Below are positions 15,275 to 21,096 of a stretch of DNA of 50,426 nt, piece by piece. The translations under genes were made by a program, and so were the position numbers. Under the pieces are notes generated by a model that saw nothing but the letters and a program-made list of their open reading frames with translations, had not been told where the DNA came from and searched no databases. How positions within the stretch are numbered: the stretch's first letter is position 1; the number at the start of each line of letters is the position of its first letter. Where the stretch lies: IMG/VR virus record IMGVR_UViG_3300030101_004733, positions 1 to 50,426 of that record; one strand, given 5' to 3'. The DNA comes from a virus.

Positions 15275-15446
15275 GAGTATTTTTGAAGCTGTTGATATTT
15301 GTGAAGGTGAGACTGAACCGGAAAATGAAGAGCAGTATATTGAAGCTTGGCAGTTCTTAATTGACACTGGCTATGCTTGGTCACTTCAAGGATGGTTTGG
15401 CCGTAGAGCGGCAGACCTTATTGAAGCGGGATATTGCACAAAATAA
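15267..15446 (+). CDS. Array gene 10: small conserved phage protein (59 aa)
   Basis: The start ATG at 15267 is chosen because AGGAG lies about 10 bases upstream; it overlaps the end of gene 9. The core IEAWQFLIDTGYAWSLQGWF, then GRRAADLIEAGYC, is a short domain I recognise as widespread in phages (the LQGWFGR motif), of unknown function. The length is complete for this type. Confidence 0.7.
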   Translation: MIKSIFEAVDICEGETEPENEEQYIEAWQFLIDTGYAWSLQGWFGRRAADLIEAGYCTK

Positions 15447-15456
15447 AATACAATAA

Positions 15457-15517
15457 TGCATACGCGTATATATGCGCGTATGCAGTGTCTGTAGCATTAA
15501 GGAGGCTACCAAAAATG
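15457..15517 (+). promoter_or_regulatory. Ribozyme-target element 10
   Basis: TGCATACGCG/CGCGTATGCA (15457-15484) forms a perfect 10-bp stem whose last base starts AGTGTC; the predicted cut is after C15489. TGTAGC (15490-15495) matches the ribozyme arm with one G-U pair, and GTAGC pairs with GCTAC (15505-15509) around ATTAAGGAG. The start ATG is at 15515. Confidence 0.78.
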
Positions 15518-15733
15518 AACGATCAATTAAAAACAGTCGGCATGGTATCAGCATTGTTTGGTATTATGTCCGGAGACGATAGAGAAGGTAAGGTAAAATA
15601 TCAAAAAAGATTTTTTGAAACAGTCAAGGGAATGAATTTTCCGGATGATTGGGATAGTTTACCTTTAGAAGAGAAAGAGCGCAGACTAGAAGGTGTTCAA
15701 AAACTTGCGTTAAACAAGGAGGAAGACAAATGA
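15515..15733 (+). CDS. Array gene 11: hypothetical protein (72 aa)
   Basis: I place the start at the ATG 15515 (MNDQLKTVGMVSALFGIMSG), just after the SD hairpin; the frame open from 15434 would translate the regulatory element. The protein has a short hydrophobic N-terminal helix and a charged helical remainder (LPLEEKERRLEGVQKLALN). Its stop overlaps the next ATG. Confidence 0.65.
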   Translation: MNDQLKTVGMVSALFGIMSGDDREGKVKYQKRFFETVKGMNFPDDWDSLPLEEKERRLEGVQKLALNKEEDK

Positions 15734-16041
15734 CAAGAAAAAATAATGAGATAAGAGCCGTTCTGAGATGGTCTGATCCATATGAAAAATTGGATTATAT
15801 CGAAAACAATATCAATGACATCATTCCTGTAATTGAAAAAACTGATATTGAATACAGAGACATCATTATTCAAAAACTACAAAGAATCCAAGGTATCTTA
15901 GACAGACATCATGGATTACTTTTGTATGCGAGAAAAAATCATGGTCTTGATTTAGATAAAATTTTAGATCAATGGTATTTAGACCGAGAATACAAACAAT
16001 CAGAAATAATGAAATCTTATGGAAAGGATAAAAATGACTAA
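15730..16041 (+). CDS. Array gene 12: helical hypothetical protein (103 aa)
   Basis: ATGA overlap with gene 11 and a GGAGG site inside gene 11's last codons indicate coupled translation. The product is a charged, mostly helical protein (IENNINDIIPVIEKTDIEYR, IIQKLQRIQGILDRHHGLLL). No domain is recognised. Confidence 0.62.
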   Translation: MTRKNNEIRAVLRWSDPYEKLDYIENNINDIIPVIEKTDIEYRDIIIQKLQRIQGILDRHHGLLLYARKNHGLDLDKILDQWYLDREYKQSEIMKSYGKDKND

Positions 16042-16222
16042 AAAAGAAGTAAAACAATATCTAATCCAAATCTTGGATGTCTATGATGAAATGGAACAAG
16101 AGTCTTTAGCCGGAGACGAGGCTAAAGAAGAATACTCTAAAGTTGAGACTGTTTTGTTTGACGCTATCGACAATTATTTTGACGATCCGATGGCGGAAGA
16201 GAGATCAGAAGGGAGGATTTAG
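16034..16222 (+). CDS. Array gene 13: acidic helical protein (62 aa)
   Basis: The ATG at 16034 is preceded by AAAGGA at 6 bases and overlaps the previous stop; an upstream in-frame ATG at 16019 has a poorer site. The sequence is strongly acidic (EMEQESLAGDEAKEEYSKVE, NYFDDPMAEE). Small acidic early proteins often mimic nucleic acid, but nothing specific supports this here. Confidence 0.55.
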   Translation: MTKKEVKQYLIQILDVYDEMEQESLAGDEAKEEYSKVETVLFDAIDNYFDDPMAEERSEGRI

Positions 16223-16347
16223 TGGATCCAACAGATCAGTTAAGACAATACTTAGAGGATCTAGGTCTTGATGATTTTGAAATTGAACAAGAAATAGAAA
16301 ACTTTGAGAATGAATGTCAAACTCAAGCAGAAATGAATAAAGACTAA
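16222..16347 (+). CDS. Array gene 14: 41-aa acidic peptide with GTG start
   Basis: GTG at 16222 overlaps the previous stop (TAG/GTG) and has GGGAGG 6 bases upstream. The peptide is very acidic: MDPTDQLRQYLEDLGLDDFE followed by IEQEIENFENECQTQ. It closes the coupled group of genes 11-14, and a terminator-like hairpin follows within 11 bases. Confidence 0.6.
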   Translation: MDPTDQLRQYLEDLGLDDFEIEQEIENFENECQTQAEMNKD

Positions 16348-16357
16348 AAACAATTAT

Positions 16358-16384
16358 AAGGGGCTCGATAACTCGGGCCCTTTT
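16358..16384 (+). terminator. Probable intrinsic terminator of the array
   Basis: AAGGG..C and G..CCCTT arms around TCGATAACTCG-type loop sequence are followed by TTTT. The stem is imperfect but GC-rich and directly follows the last array gene. It separates the array from the next promoter at 16483. Confidence 0.5.
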
Positions 16385-16482
16385 AATAAAAATTGCATAT
16401 ATGTGTATATACGCACGTGCGAGGTTGAAAAAAAATAAAAATTACACATAACTATATTATGAAAAAAAATTTATTTTTTTTG

Positions 16483-16512
16483 TTGAATTTTTCGAGATTG
16501 TCTCGATATAGT
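16483..16512 (+). promoter_or_regulatory. Promoter with internal operator-like palindrome
   Basis: TTGAAT (16483-16488), an 18-base spacer and TATAGT (16507-16512). The spacer contains a perfect inverted repeat TCGAGA-TTG-TCTCGA (16492-16506), placed like a repressor operator between the -35 and -10 boxes. A start near 16520 would be just upstream of the folded RNA. Confidence 0.55.
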
Positions 16513-16526
16513 AAGTATAAGAAATA

Positions 16527-16740
16527 AAGAAAGACCTAGAATCAAACAAATTGCAATTTGTTTGTGAGCGCTCTGACTGAATAACGATTTTAAAACAGAG
16601 TCGTAAGGTATTGATCTTAGGAAGCATGGCCAAATGGCTGAGGGCCTAAGAGGTAAGTGCGAGTAGATGAGAAACTATCTGTTCTACCGAAAGTTGGGGG
16701 TAGCAAGTTCAAATCCCCTAAGCGCTTATAGGTCTTTCTT
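16527..16740 (+). ncRNA. Unrecognised structured RNA (about 214 nt)
   Basis: The ends AAGAAAGACCTA (16527-16538) and TAGGTCTTTCTT (16729-16740) form a perfect 12-bp stem. Inside, CAAACAAATTG/CAATTTGTTTG (16543-16564) is an 11-bp palindromic hairpin. TGAGCGCT (16565-16572) pairs with AGCGCTTA (16721-16728, one G-U), stacking directly on the outer stem to give a three-way junction. Further internal pairs include TCTTAGG/CCTAAGA (about 16614-16653). The tract GCCAAATGGCTGAGGGC resembles a class II tRNA D-arm and GTTCAAATC a T-loop, but no acceptor/anticodon fold fits. No protein frame is present. Confidence 0.65.
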
Positions 16741-16761
16741 CGTTTCAATAAAGGAGGCTAT

Positions 16762-16788
16762 ATGTTTATAGTTCTTGATCCATGGTAG
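16762..16788 (+). CDS. Eight-codon leader-type peptide ORF
   Basis: GGAGG (16753-16757) lies 4 bases before ATG; the frame reads MFIVLDPW and stops at TAG (16786-16788), inside the 5' arm of the following terminator stem. A ribosome translating or stalling here would cover the terminator. The layout is that of an attenuation leader; whether it is translated is unknown. Confidence 0.4.
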   Translation: MFIVLDPW

Positions 16789-16811
16789 CCCTCGGGCTAC
16801 CATTTTTTTTT
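16782..16811 (+). terminator. Intrinsic terminator after the structured RNA
   Basis: ATGGTAGCC (16782-16790), loop CTCG and GGCTACCAT (16795-16803) form a perfect 9-bp stem, followed by nine T (16803-16811). This is a textbook rho-independent terminator. An identical GGTAGC word at 16699-16704 in the upstream RNA could compete for GGCTACC and disrupt it. Confidence 0.8.
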
Positions 16812-16823
16812 AGTGTATATAGC
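16812..16823 (+). promoter_or_regulatory. Ribozyme-target element 11, GTA variant
   Basis: AGTGTA^TATAGC directly follows the terminator T-run. It keeps the perfect six-base match to the ribozyme stem I arm and five stem III pairs. The cleavage triplet is GTA rather than GTC, which hammerheads also accept. No SD hairpin follows; array gene 15 begins 48 bases later. Confidence 0.45.
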
Positions 16824-16870
16824 AAACAATTTGTTATAATTAATCATAAAATGTTAGAAAGGAACAAACA

Positions 16871-17062
16871 ATGAATGATACAGAAGAATATTGGAAGAAT
16901 GAACACGGCAAGAGAAAAATGCAAATATTAAGCGATCTTGAAAAATATTTTAAAGTTAGAAATAAATCTAAAATTGAAATATTAAATCTAAGGTTTGATC
17001 ATGAAATAAAAAGACTTCAAACAGAACTACAAAATATAAATAACTTATTGGAGGTAATCTGA
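16871..17062 (+). CDS. Array gene 15: coiled-coil protein (63 aa)
   Basis: AGAAAGG precedes the ATG. The product is almost entirely helical and charged (LRFDHEIKRLQTELQNINNL), consistent with a short coiled coil. The stop overlaps the next ATG (TGATG). No family is recognised. Confidence 0.6.
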   Translation: MNDTEEYWKNEHGKRKMQILSDLEKYFKVRNKSKIEILNLRFDHEIKRLQTELQNINNLLEVI

Positions 17063-17175
17063 TGGGTAAAACCATGGGGTCAGCTAGTGCAGTAAAAACC
17101 ACTTATGTTCGTGATACAGGTGCTGCCAAAATAAAGAGAGCAGCAAAGAAAAAAAGGAGAAAAAGGAAGAAATGA
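17062..17175 (+). CDS. Array gene 16: 37-aa very basic peptide
   Basis: GGAGG lies 6 bases before the ATG, which overlaps the previous stop. The peptide starts MGKTMGSASAVKTTYVRD and ends in a polybasic tail KKKRRKRKK. Such tails bind nucleic acid; the role is unknown. The stop overlaps the next ATG. Confidence 0.55.
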   Translation: MGKTMGSASAVKTTYVRDTGAAKIKRAAKKKRRKRKK

Positions 17176-17321
17176 GTAGAGATAAAACTAAATGGGTATC
17201 TCAAATGATATCCACTAAAACAAGAAAAATGCTAGAAGAAATATGTCAAAAAACTAGAAGATCTGTTCCGACAGAACTAGAAATGATAGTAGAATTAGCT
17301 CACAATAAAAACAGGAAGTAG
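17172..17321 (+). CDS. Array gene 17: possible ribbon-helix-helix protein (49 aa)
   Basis: ATGA overlap with gene 16 and AAGGAAG upstream support translation. The sequence WVSQMISTKTRKMLEEICQK, then TRRSVPTELEMIVELAH, has the strand-helix-turn-helix rhythm of Arc/CopG-type DNA-binding proteins. A dimeric repressor acting on the spacer palindromes at 12201 or 16492 would make sense, but this is inference. Confidence 0.5.
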   Translation: MSRDKTKWVSQMISTKTRKMLEEICQKTRRSVPTELEMIVELAHNKNRK

Positions 17322-17336
17322 GGTTTTACCCTACTT
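17316..17336. terminator. Bidirectional hairpin between convergent genes
   Basis: AAGTAGGGT/ACCCTACTT (17316-17324 and 17328-17336) with loop TTT is a perfect 9-bp stem. It overlaps the stop codons of array gene 17 (plus) and the 52-aa gene (minus), so it can end transcription from both sides. Confidence 0.6.
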
Positions 17337-17489
17337 TCTACCTCCACAAGTACATTTATCATCCATCTTTAATAATCTTTGTTGTAAGTATTGTATATAT
17401 TTTTCCTGTAGCTCTTTTTCTGTCATTTTGTTTATCTCTAATTGTGTTAATTTTCTGATTGTTTGTTCTTTGAATGGTGTTGTGTCCAT
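17331..17489 (-). CDS. Small protein with C-terminal CxC motif (52 aa)
   Basis: A 52-residue frame starts at 17487-17489 with AAGGAG 5 bases upstream. It is helical and charged (MDTTPFKEQTIRKLTQLEIN, ELQEKYIQYLQQRLLKM) and ends DDKCTCGGRK, so it might bind a metal as a dimer. No family is recognised. Confidence 0.55.
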   Translation of the reverse strand: MDTTPFKEQTIRKLTQLEINKMTEKELQEKYIQYLQQRLLKMDDKCTCGGRK

Positions 17490-17608
17490 TTTAACTCCTT
17501 ATATATTAATTGCATATTGTTTACATACGTGCGTATGCGCGAAACTCTAGTATATCAAATTCTTGATATAAATTTCCACATATTTATTTTTAAAAACTTA
17601 AAATAAAA
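17490..17608. other. Short AT-rich intergenic stretch with inverted repeat
   Basis: TATATCAA/TTGATATA (17551-17570, loop ATTC) is a perfect 8-bp inverted repeat without a T-run. Nearby, ACATACGTGCGTATG-like alternating sequence (about 17523-17537) resembles the stem of element 10. A promoter for the 52-aa gene may lie here but none is clear. Confidence 0.35.
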
Positions 17609-17980
17609 TTATTGACTTTCTAATTTTTTTATAATCTTGGCTAAACTACAATTACTTGGTGAAAATTTTATGTTTTTATCGTCAATCATCATTAAAATTA
17701 CACCCATTTTCTTTTGATTTGAAGTCGGGCATCTGTTTATTTCTTTTTTAGAGGGATATTTATACTTTTTTCTATGAGTAATTGTCTTAACATCAATTAA
17801 AAAAATTTCTCCATCATCATTTACTGCAATAATATCTATTAGTCCGTTAGGTGAAGTATTAGTGAACACTAAAAAACCTTTTGTTATTAAAAATTGTGTC
17901 GCTTTTAGCTCTGAAACCACTCCAGTAGCATGTTTTTGATTAAGTAAATTTGTCTTAATCGAGTATTTTTTTGGTGTCAT
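17609..17980 (-). CDS. PD-(D/E)XK endonuclease
   Basis: A 123-residue protein with the core SELKATQFLITKGFLVF (Glu24), then NGLIDIIAVNDDGEIFLIDVKT, in which Asp49 and Asp63-x-Lys65 form the D...(D/E)xK site. This resembles small phage and archaeal resolvase-like PD-(D/E)XK nucleases. It may process recombination intermediates. It overlaps the upstream gene by 26 bases. Confidence 0.7.
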   Translation of the reverse strand: MTPKKYSIKTNLLNQKHATGVVSELKATQFLITKGFLVFTNTSPNGLIDIIAVNDDGEIFLIDVKTITHRKKYKYPSKKEINRCPTSNQKKMGVILMMIDDKNIKFSPSNCSLAKIIKKLESQ

Positions 17981-18236
17981 CTGAAGAGTAAAGCTGTAAG
18001 GGGATTGTCATCCGATAAATTATAGAACTTTTGTAAACTACAATAGTTCTCCCACCCTCTTTATCTTTCCTAATCATAGAGGCCATCAGTTTTATCTCAT
18101 TCTTATTTTCTTGTAGTATCCAACCTATCTCATCACAGATGGCTGTTTTTAATTTTTTCATATCATCGTAAGTATGCCAACCGGACTCTTCTTCTACAGT
18201 GTCCCGCCAAACGACATACTCCAATTGATAATCCAT
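17955..18236 (-). CDS. Hypothetical protein (93 aa)
   Basis: A soluble protein beginning MDYQLEYVVWRDTVEEESGW, with a helical centre (DDMKKLKTAICDEIGWILQE) and a basic strand (KEGGRTIVVYKSSIIYRM). It looks like a small alpha/beta domain. Its 3' end overlaps the nuclease gene, so the two are co-translated. No family is recognised. Confidence 0.6.
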   Translation of the reverse strand: MDYQLEYVVWRDTVEEESGWHTYDDMKKLKTAICDEIGWILQENKNEIKLMASMIRKDKEGGRTIVVYKSSIIYRMTIPLQLYSSDDTKKILD

Positions 18237-18262
18237 AACCTTAGATTATAAGGTAAAGGAGA

Positions 18263-18889
18263 TTATTTTAAAGTGTTTTGGCCGGGAACTAATTTTTCAA
18301 AAAGCTTAGATTTTTCAACGTTTCCACTAGTAAACCATGTTTGTTCTTGACTAGAATTTACAGATAAACTTGGAGCATTCATCTTAGGAAGAGATTTTTT
18401 AACTGCTTCTTGAACTGAGGCTAGACCATAATCATCTCCAAACATAACACCATTGGGGTGTAATTTTGGCCACCAATTAATTATATCATTCATAACTGGC
18501 TCATATTCATGGGCCCCATCTATCATTATAAAATCTATTGTTGCCTCTTCAAATTTTTCTAAAATTTTTGTATCATCTGACCTACCTTGACAAGGTATGA
18601 CCATTCCCTTTTCAATAAAAAATTCTAAATTTTCTTTAAAGATTGATGAAAAATCTCTTGGTAAATCTAAGTTTGCATGTTCAGAAGAACCTTCAAATGT
18701 ATCCACTGAATAAATTTTTACCCCTGTTTTATTTGCATTATATAATGAAGTCGCAAGATAATGCGTAGATCTTCCTAAAAAAGATCCTATTTCTATAATT
18801 TTTCCATCCTCACCAATTTGATCAACAATGATGTCATAAGTTTCAGAATAATTAAACCATCCTGGGATTTTAAAATAACTATGTTTCAT
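18263..18889 (-). CDS. Class I SAM-dependent methyltransferase
   Basis: The 208-residue product shows GKIIEIGSFLGRSTHYLATS (motif I, about residues 33-52), IYSVDTFEGSSEH (acidic end of strand 2), TIDFIMIDGAHEYEPVMNDI (strand 4, with the DGAH signature) and HPNGVMFGDDY. The IDGAHEYEPV signature matches the Methyltransf_24/TylF-like group often found in marine phages. The substrate is unknown: DNA, a surface glycan or a small molecule are all possible. Its start overlaps the 68-aa gene by 4 bases. Confidence 0.8.
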   Translation of the reverse strand: MKHSYFKIPGWFNYSETYDIIVDQIGEDGKIIEIGSFLGRSTHYLATSLYNANKTGVKIYSVDTFEGSSEHANLDLPRDFSSIFKENLEFFIEKGMVIPCQGRSDDTKILEKFEEATIDFIMIDGAHEYEPVMNDIINWWPKLHPNGVMFGDDYGLASVQEAVKKSLPKMNAPSLSVNSSQEQTWFTSGNVEKSKLFEKLVPGQNTLK

Positions 18890-19092
18890 TTTTTATTCCT
18901 TTCCTGCATTTCTATAGCAGCTTGTGCCATAATTTCTCGCATATTGGTAAAATAATTTTTACCCATCATTTTTTCAGCCATTTTTCTAGCATTTCTTCTT
19001 TTGTCTTCTTCATATCTATGACGTTCAGATTCTCTTTTATCTGTTTGTTCATAAACCGGTCTTTTTTGTAGTTCGTACTTCCTACTTTTCAT
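18886..19092 (-). CDS. Small Arg/Lys/Glu-rich helical protein (68 aa)
   Basis: A highly charged frame (RESERHRYEEDKRRNARKMA) predicted as one long helix, with a Met-rich end. It lies between the methyltransferase and the 55-aa gene with overlaps on both sides. No family is recognised. Confidence 0.5.
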   Translation of the reverse strand: MKSRKYELQKRPVYEQTDKRESERHRYEEDKRRNARKMAEKMMGKNYFTNMREIMAQAAIEMQERNKK

Positions 19093-19249
19093 TTTTTATA
19101 CTTTTGCCTTCTAAGTATTCTTCTATTATTTTTACAGATGTTTGTAGATCTACACAAGTGTCGTATTTACAATAATTTAAAACATCTCTTAATGCGTTTT
19201 TAAACTCATCTTCTCTAACAAATTTATATTGATCACTTAAATCAGCCAT
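19082..19249 (-). CDS. Small acidic helical protein (55 aa)
   Basis: The frame starts at 19247-19249, overlapping the helicase stop by 13 bases, and ends inside the next gene. The peptide begins MADLSDQYKFVREDEFKNAL and contains LNYCKYDTCVDLQTSVKII. The overlaps on both sides argue it is a real member of the operon. The function is unknown. Confidence 0.5.
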   Translation of the reverse strand: MADLSDQYKFVREDEFKNALRDVLNYCKYDTCVDLQTSVKIIEEYLEGKSIKNEK

Positions 19250-20697
19250 TTTTTAAACTCCTCTCCCATTATTTGAGTTGCTATGTTTATTTTTTCTCGA
19301 AGACTTTTTAAGATGTTTTCATCTACAGTTCCTTCGCAAACTAAATCAACATATGTTACTTTACTTTCAGTTCCAATACGATGATTTCTAGCCTCTGCTT
19401 GTTCTCTTATTTCTAAGTCATAATCATTAGAATAAAAAATCATAGTTTTAGCTATTGTTAAAGTTAAGCCATAGCCTCCAGTTCTAGGATGACCCACTAA
19501 AAACCTCATGTGATGATTACTATCCATAAATTTTTTTAATATTTTAGGACGTTCAGTGCTAGGAGTCTCTCCATAAAAACCCTCCGCTGACCCCGATCCG
19601 AACTTCTTATCCAAAGCTTCAATTACTTTTTTAATATTATGGCGATACGAACACCAAATAATTACTTTACCATCCACTTCTTCAATCGTATCTAATAGTT
19701 CTTTTAATCTATTCTCAGAAAAATCAATTATATCTCCATCATCAGTTGACATATACCCACACGCGATTTGATGAAGTCTTTTTAATTGCGCAATCAAAGT
19801 CGCAGTTGTTAGTTCTCCCTCCTCCAGTTGCACTAAAGCTAAATTTTTCATTTGAACATAAGCCTTGAGTTGTTTTTCACTCATAGGAACTCTTCTTTTC
19901 ATATAAATTTTATCGGGAAGATCTAAAGCTTCATCTTTAGTAACGCGATAAGAAAACTGTCTTAATTTTTCTGTTAGTTCATCCAATCTTTTATATCCGG
20001 TAACTTTGTTAAAACTACGCCCACCAAAAGAAAGTTTAACTTGATCACAGTATCTTGCTCTAAAAGAATAAATAGAACTAAAACCTAACAGATCTTCATT
20101 TAAAAAAGCACATTGACCATACAAATCCTCTGGAGATTTTGTAATAGGTGAACCTGTTAAGATAGTCCTATACTTAGCCATACTTCCAATCTTAATACAT
20201 TGCTTAGTTCTTTTTGTAGACATATTTTTTATGATAGTAGATTCATCCACACACATTAAACTTTTACCGGAATAAACAAACTTATCTGCAATCTTTGAAC
20301 CAAAATTTGTAATAATACTATCAACGTTCATAATCAAAATTTTTAATTTGGAGTTAGAAGCAAAAAGTTTTTCTTTGATTTGATTTTGTTCTTTTTTTGT
20401 TTTAGCTCCCTCCCATACATGACAATCATATTCTATGTGTTCTGCTACATGTTTTTCTAATTCATCTCGCCAATTGTATTTAATTCCATTAGGGCAAATA
20501 ACAAACAGTTGATCAATTTTTCCATTGTCATAAAGAATAGAGATCCCATCAATGAGAACTTTAGTTTTACCGCAACCCATTTCCATAAATAAAGCATACT
20601 CAGGGCTACGATTTTCAAATTGAGCCATCATTCCACCAAGTCCTATTAATTGATGTTCCATAGGCTTAGTTTTAAACTTGTATTTCTCTATTAACAT
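19237..20697 (-). CDS. SNF2-type DEAD/DEAH helicase
   Basis: From the Met at 20695-20697 the protein has 486 aa and begins MLIEKYKFKTKPMEHQLIGL. The upstream 40 codons lie across the divergent gene and read like non-coding sequence. Motifs: EMGCGKTK (Walker A, residues 39-46), FVICPNGIKYNWRDEL (Ia), CVDEST (II), LTGSPITKSPEDLYG (III), FLVGHPRTGGYGLTL (V) and QAEARNHRIG (VI, with the SNF2-like Q..R.HR). It probably remodels or unwinds DNA during replication or recombination. It is divergent from the replication module, with only 30 bases between starts. Confidence 0.85.
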   Translation of the reverse strand: MLIEKYKFKTKPMEHQLIGLGGMMAQFENRSPEYALFMEMGCGKTKVLIDGISILYDNGKIDQLFVICPNGIKYNWRDELEKHVAEHIEYDCHVWEGAKTKKEQNQIKEKLFASNSKLKILIMNVDSIITNFGSKIADKFVYSGKSLMCVDESTIIKNMSTKRTKQCIKIGSMAKYRTILTGSPITKSPEDLYGQCAFLNEDLLGFSSIYSFRARYCDQVKLSFGGRSFNKVTGYKRLDELTEKLRQFSYRVTKDEALDLPDKIYMKRRVPMSEKQLKAYVQMKNLALVQLEEGELTTATLIAQLKRLHQIACGYMSTDDGDIIDFSENRLKELLDTIEEVDGKVIIWCSYRHNIKKVIEALDKKFGSGSAEGFYGETPSTERPKILKKFMDSNHHMRFLVGHPRTGGYGLTLTIAKTMIFYSNDYDLEIREQAEARNHRIGTESKVTYVDLVCEGTVDENILKSLREKINIATQIMGEEFKKWLI

Positions 20698-20727
20698 ATT
20701 ATATCTTATTCTAAGAAAGAAATTATT
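20698..20727. promoter_or_regulatory. 30-base divergent start region
   Basis: Only 30 bases separate the helicase (minus) and the 116-aa gene (plus). On the minus strand GATATAAT directly abuts the helicase ATG, so that gene has no Shine-Dalgarno sequence. On the plus strand AAGAAAG is 8 bases before ATG. Promoters must overlap coding sequence or lie upstream. Confidence 0.3.
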
Positions 20728-21078
20728 ATGAATGAAACAAAAAGTAAAGTCTATGTTGTTCAAAATGTTATGAGAAAACATCCGGACGGAACAATTAGGG
20801 CATTGGACTATACGCAAGCTGAGAGATTTGGCGAAGTTATATTTTTATTTGACGGCCAAAAACAAGTAGTTATGTCTCCTCAGCCTACAATAAGAAAAAT
20901 TAAATCTATGTTGAGAGGAATAAAAGATACAGATTATATATTATTAGTTGGAGACCCGGCTTTAATTGGCTTGACCACAAGTGTGGTTTCCTATATTCTC
21001 AACGGTAGATATAATATGTTGAAATATGATAGATTAGAAAGAGATTACTTTCCTATCAGAGTCGACATTAATAGCTAA
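20728..21078 (+). CDS. Hypothetical protein of the replication module (116 aa)
   Basis: The first gene of the replication operon. It has a strand-rich N-terminus (KVYVVQNVMRKHPDGTIRAL), IRKIKSMLRGIKDTDYILLV, and GDPALIGLTTSVVSYILNG, a segment that looks like a small nucleotide- or ligand-binding loop. I remember related genes next to SSB/primase genes in marine phages, but no function is known to me. Confidence 0.6.
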   Translation: MNETKSKVYVVQNVMRKHPDGTIRALDYTQAERFGEVIFLFDGQKQVVMSPQPTIRKIKSMLRGIKDTDYILLVGDPALIGLTTSVVSYILNGRYNMLKYDRLERDYFPIRVDINS

Positions 21079-21096
21079 GAAAGGCAAAAAAACAAA

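Noticed and set aside
12425-15495. Elements as ordinary sigma70 promoters (TATAGC as -10)
   Set aside because: No consistent -35, variation includes TATGGC and TGTAGC, and the two-strand covariation is better explained at the RNA level. A minor promoter role cannot be excluded.
16650-16695. Second hammerhead core (AGATGAG ... CCGAAAG)
   Set aside because: The essential CT before GATGA is missing and the intervening bases do not form a stem II.
16620-16728. tRNA-Ser/Leu-like gene
   Set aside because: D-arm and T-loop look-alikes exist (GCCAAATGGCTGAGGGC, GTTCAAATC), but no 7-bp acceptor or anticodon arm fits in register. Described as an unknown structured RNA instead.
20698-20817. Forty extra N-terminal codons of the SNF2-type helicase
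   Set aside because: They overlap the divergent gene's coding sequence and precede the natural domain start.
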